Assembly: GCA_029207755.1 (NCBI GenBank)
Contig: JARCOQ010000012.1
Location: 22,679,740-22,743,739 of the forward strand
Length of the DNA stretch: 64,000 nt
From: Chamaea fasciata
Lineage: Eukaryota; Chordata; Aves; Passeriformes; Sylviidae
Direction of reading: 5' to 3'
The position numbers were made by a program, and so were the translations under genes. The notes under the pieces are model-generated. The model was not told the origin of the DNA. It ran no database searches and saw nothing but the letters and a program-made list of their open reading frames with translations. Within the stretch, counting starts at the first letter, position 1, and each line of letters starts with the position of its first letter. Below are positions 62,640 through 64,000 of the stretch, in pieces.

Positions 62640-62960
62640 ACTCAGTATACATTTAATACGCTGCATGCACTCGCTGGAAAACCCATAATTCCCGAGTAGA
62701 GGCAGTTAACCAGGGTTATTCATGTCTTCCTCTTGACTTCAGTGGGCTGTGGATCACACCCAAAAAATATGCTACTCGGTGAAACTTTGTAATTCCATTT
62801 AGCAGATGGTTTCAAACACAATGGGAGATTTTCAAAAATATCTTTGTCTGGAAGTGTTCATCTGCAGACATAAAAACAGCCTTGATAACATTAGAGGGGA
62901 GATAACAATGTCTATCTCTGTAATGATATCACCTTATCTTTAATTAATGTAGAGTACTGT
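62640..62960. promoter_or_regulatory. Candidate enhancer with GATA-site cluster
   Basis: Within 56 bases there are five GATA cores: TGATAAC at 62883, AGATAA at 62900-62905, TATC at 62913, GATATC at 62925-62930 and TTATCT at 62934-62939, the last followed by TTAATTAATG. Upstream sequence is non-repetitive and unusually CpG-containing for the area (AATACGCTGC, CACTCGCTGG, TCCCGAGTAG, ACTCGGTG). A GATA-factor-bound enhancer is a reasonable inference. There is no open frame. Confidence 0.38.
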
Positions 62961-63127
62961 AAGATGTTTTTCTGAGATATGAGCCTCTTACTTGGGTAAG
63001 ATTCTTCCTGAAACAAAGTGTTTGAGCCAGTGTAGCTGTTCTAAACAAAGGTTTAATGGAACTTGTTCACCAGCCTTGGAGGCAGCCAGAGCAGCTCTGG
63101 TTGTTTCCTTTAAGGCAGGAAACGTAC

Positions 63128-63153
63128 TAAGGAAAAATAATAAGGAAAAATAA
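63128..63153. repeat. Perfect tandem duplication, 13-bp unit
   Basis: TAAGGAAAAATAA occurs twice in a row without difference. It is a small slippage-type duplication. Confidence 0.93.
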
Positions 63154-64000
63154 TAAAGTTCCTGACAGAAACGTGAAGCTATCTATTGCTAATACTGCAG
63201 TAATTTGATTAGAAACTGCCTTATTCCATGGAATCGTGTGACCTCAGCTGTGTGTTTTAACTGGAAATGAGCCCAAATAAATCCCCTGGATCTGAGCTTT
63301 GAGTAGTTTCAAATTCACTGTCGAAATTCAGATACCTCAGACAGCTTTTACACCTGTAACTCACCCCACATCAACAATAATTGTGTCACAAAAGTCTTAC
63401 AAGTTTGTGAGGTCCCATCCTCAAAGTATAGGAAGTACCAGCAATGGAGTTTCCTGTAGAGTCTGAGCCCCTCCTTTATCCAAACAATCTGATTTGTAGT
63501 TAAGTAATGCTCAGTGTTTATTTCTTCCATTCCCAGTGGGGCCTCCAATTTTATTTTGCCTCCATTTTTGTTTGCAGGTCTGAGCAGCAGTGAGAGTCTT
63601 GCATGTCCGCATGTTCTCAATTCCCCTGGTTCCCTCTTGTCTCCTTCCTACAACATTTTCCTCATCCTGGCTGCCTGAGGCTGCCAGAGAGGAGGGGGAG
63701 AAGCAGCAGCATCTTGCTCGTGTTCTCCAGGCTTGGGGACAAATATCCTGAGCTCCCATTCCAAGGAAGGTCCTGGACGGACCAGGATTGCTCACCCAGC
63801 TCTCGACTGTGTGTCCATGGACCACAGAGCAGTTGGGAGGTTTAGTTCTCTCTCTGATGTTTTACATGTGTGATTTCTTGTGGAACTAATCAATCAAACA
63901 TCACAGCTCTTAGACCTGCCCACACTTTAAAAAAATTCACCCACTTGACTGATAGAGATCTTTGAGTGGGGAAGAACAGCCAGTATTTGCTCTAAGAAGG

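Larger units (their letters stand above)
59421..64000. other. Unique non-coding sequence, no gene seen
   Basis: GC-richer patches at 59620-59900 and 63600-63830 hold overlapping short frames on both strands (up to 105 codons), with no recognisable product. The rest is AT-leaning unique sequence. Apart from the GATA-motif block and the 13-base duplication listed separately, nothing structured was seen. Confidence 0.55.

Noticed and set aside
1..64000. CRISPR arrays, operons, prophage or other prokaryotic systems
   Set aside because: Composition, CR1 elements, microsatellites and absence of packed genes are those of a vertebrate genome. The regular repeats found have no spacer structure.

Overview
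The window is non-coding vertebrate DNA, almost certainly from a bird and probably a passerine. The best evidence is a 3'-terminal CR1 LINE fragment on the minus strand at 21474-22045, possibly reaching about 22260. It has the CR1 3' end (GGTTGGAAGGGACCTT read on the plus strand, bordered by the degenerate 8-bp CATAGACT/CACAGAAT terminal repeats), and its wording is the type I remember as common in songbird genomes. A second, much older CR1 remnant lies at 1-235 and a probable third at 54415-54486. Low repeat density, AT-leaning composition and scattered GC-richer islands also fit avian intergenic or long-intron sequence. Species and chromosome cannot be named from the sequence.

No protein-coding gene, tRNA, rRNA or recognisable microRNA could be supported. 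Open frames outside repeats stay below about 185 codons, which is roughly what chance gives in 64 kb read in six frames, and none resembles a protein family I know. The three very long frames at about 30.6-32.7 kb are an artefact of a stop-free TG-rich minisatellite.

Layout: 1-235 old CR1; 236-21035 mostly unique sequence with microsatellites, a purine-rich stretch and a conserved-looking AT-rich segment near 12.6-13.2 kb; 21036-22260 T-rich tract, AT-rich tract and the CR1 element; 22261-30865 unique sequence; 30866-32470 a roughly 1.6-kb minisatellite with 21-bp units and a visible higher-order duplication; 32471-46963 unique sequence with two regulatory-looking segments, a long (TA)20 and a 23-bp-unit array; 46964-47046 an 11-bp array carrying phased CAGCTG E-boxes; 47047-58929 unique sequence with a nested 25/50-bp array; 58930-64000 the most regulatory-looking part, with a homeodomain-motif-rich block that also has an exon-like open segment (59268-59395) and a GATA-motif cluster at 62884-62939.

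No multi-gene system is present. The most interesting features are the structured minisatellite, the exon-like or enhancer-like block near 59.3 kb, the GATA cluster and the E-box array. Conservation claims are impressions from base composition and motif content, not alignments.
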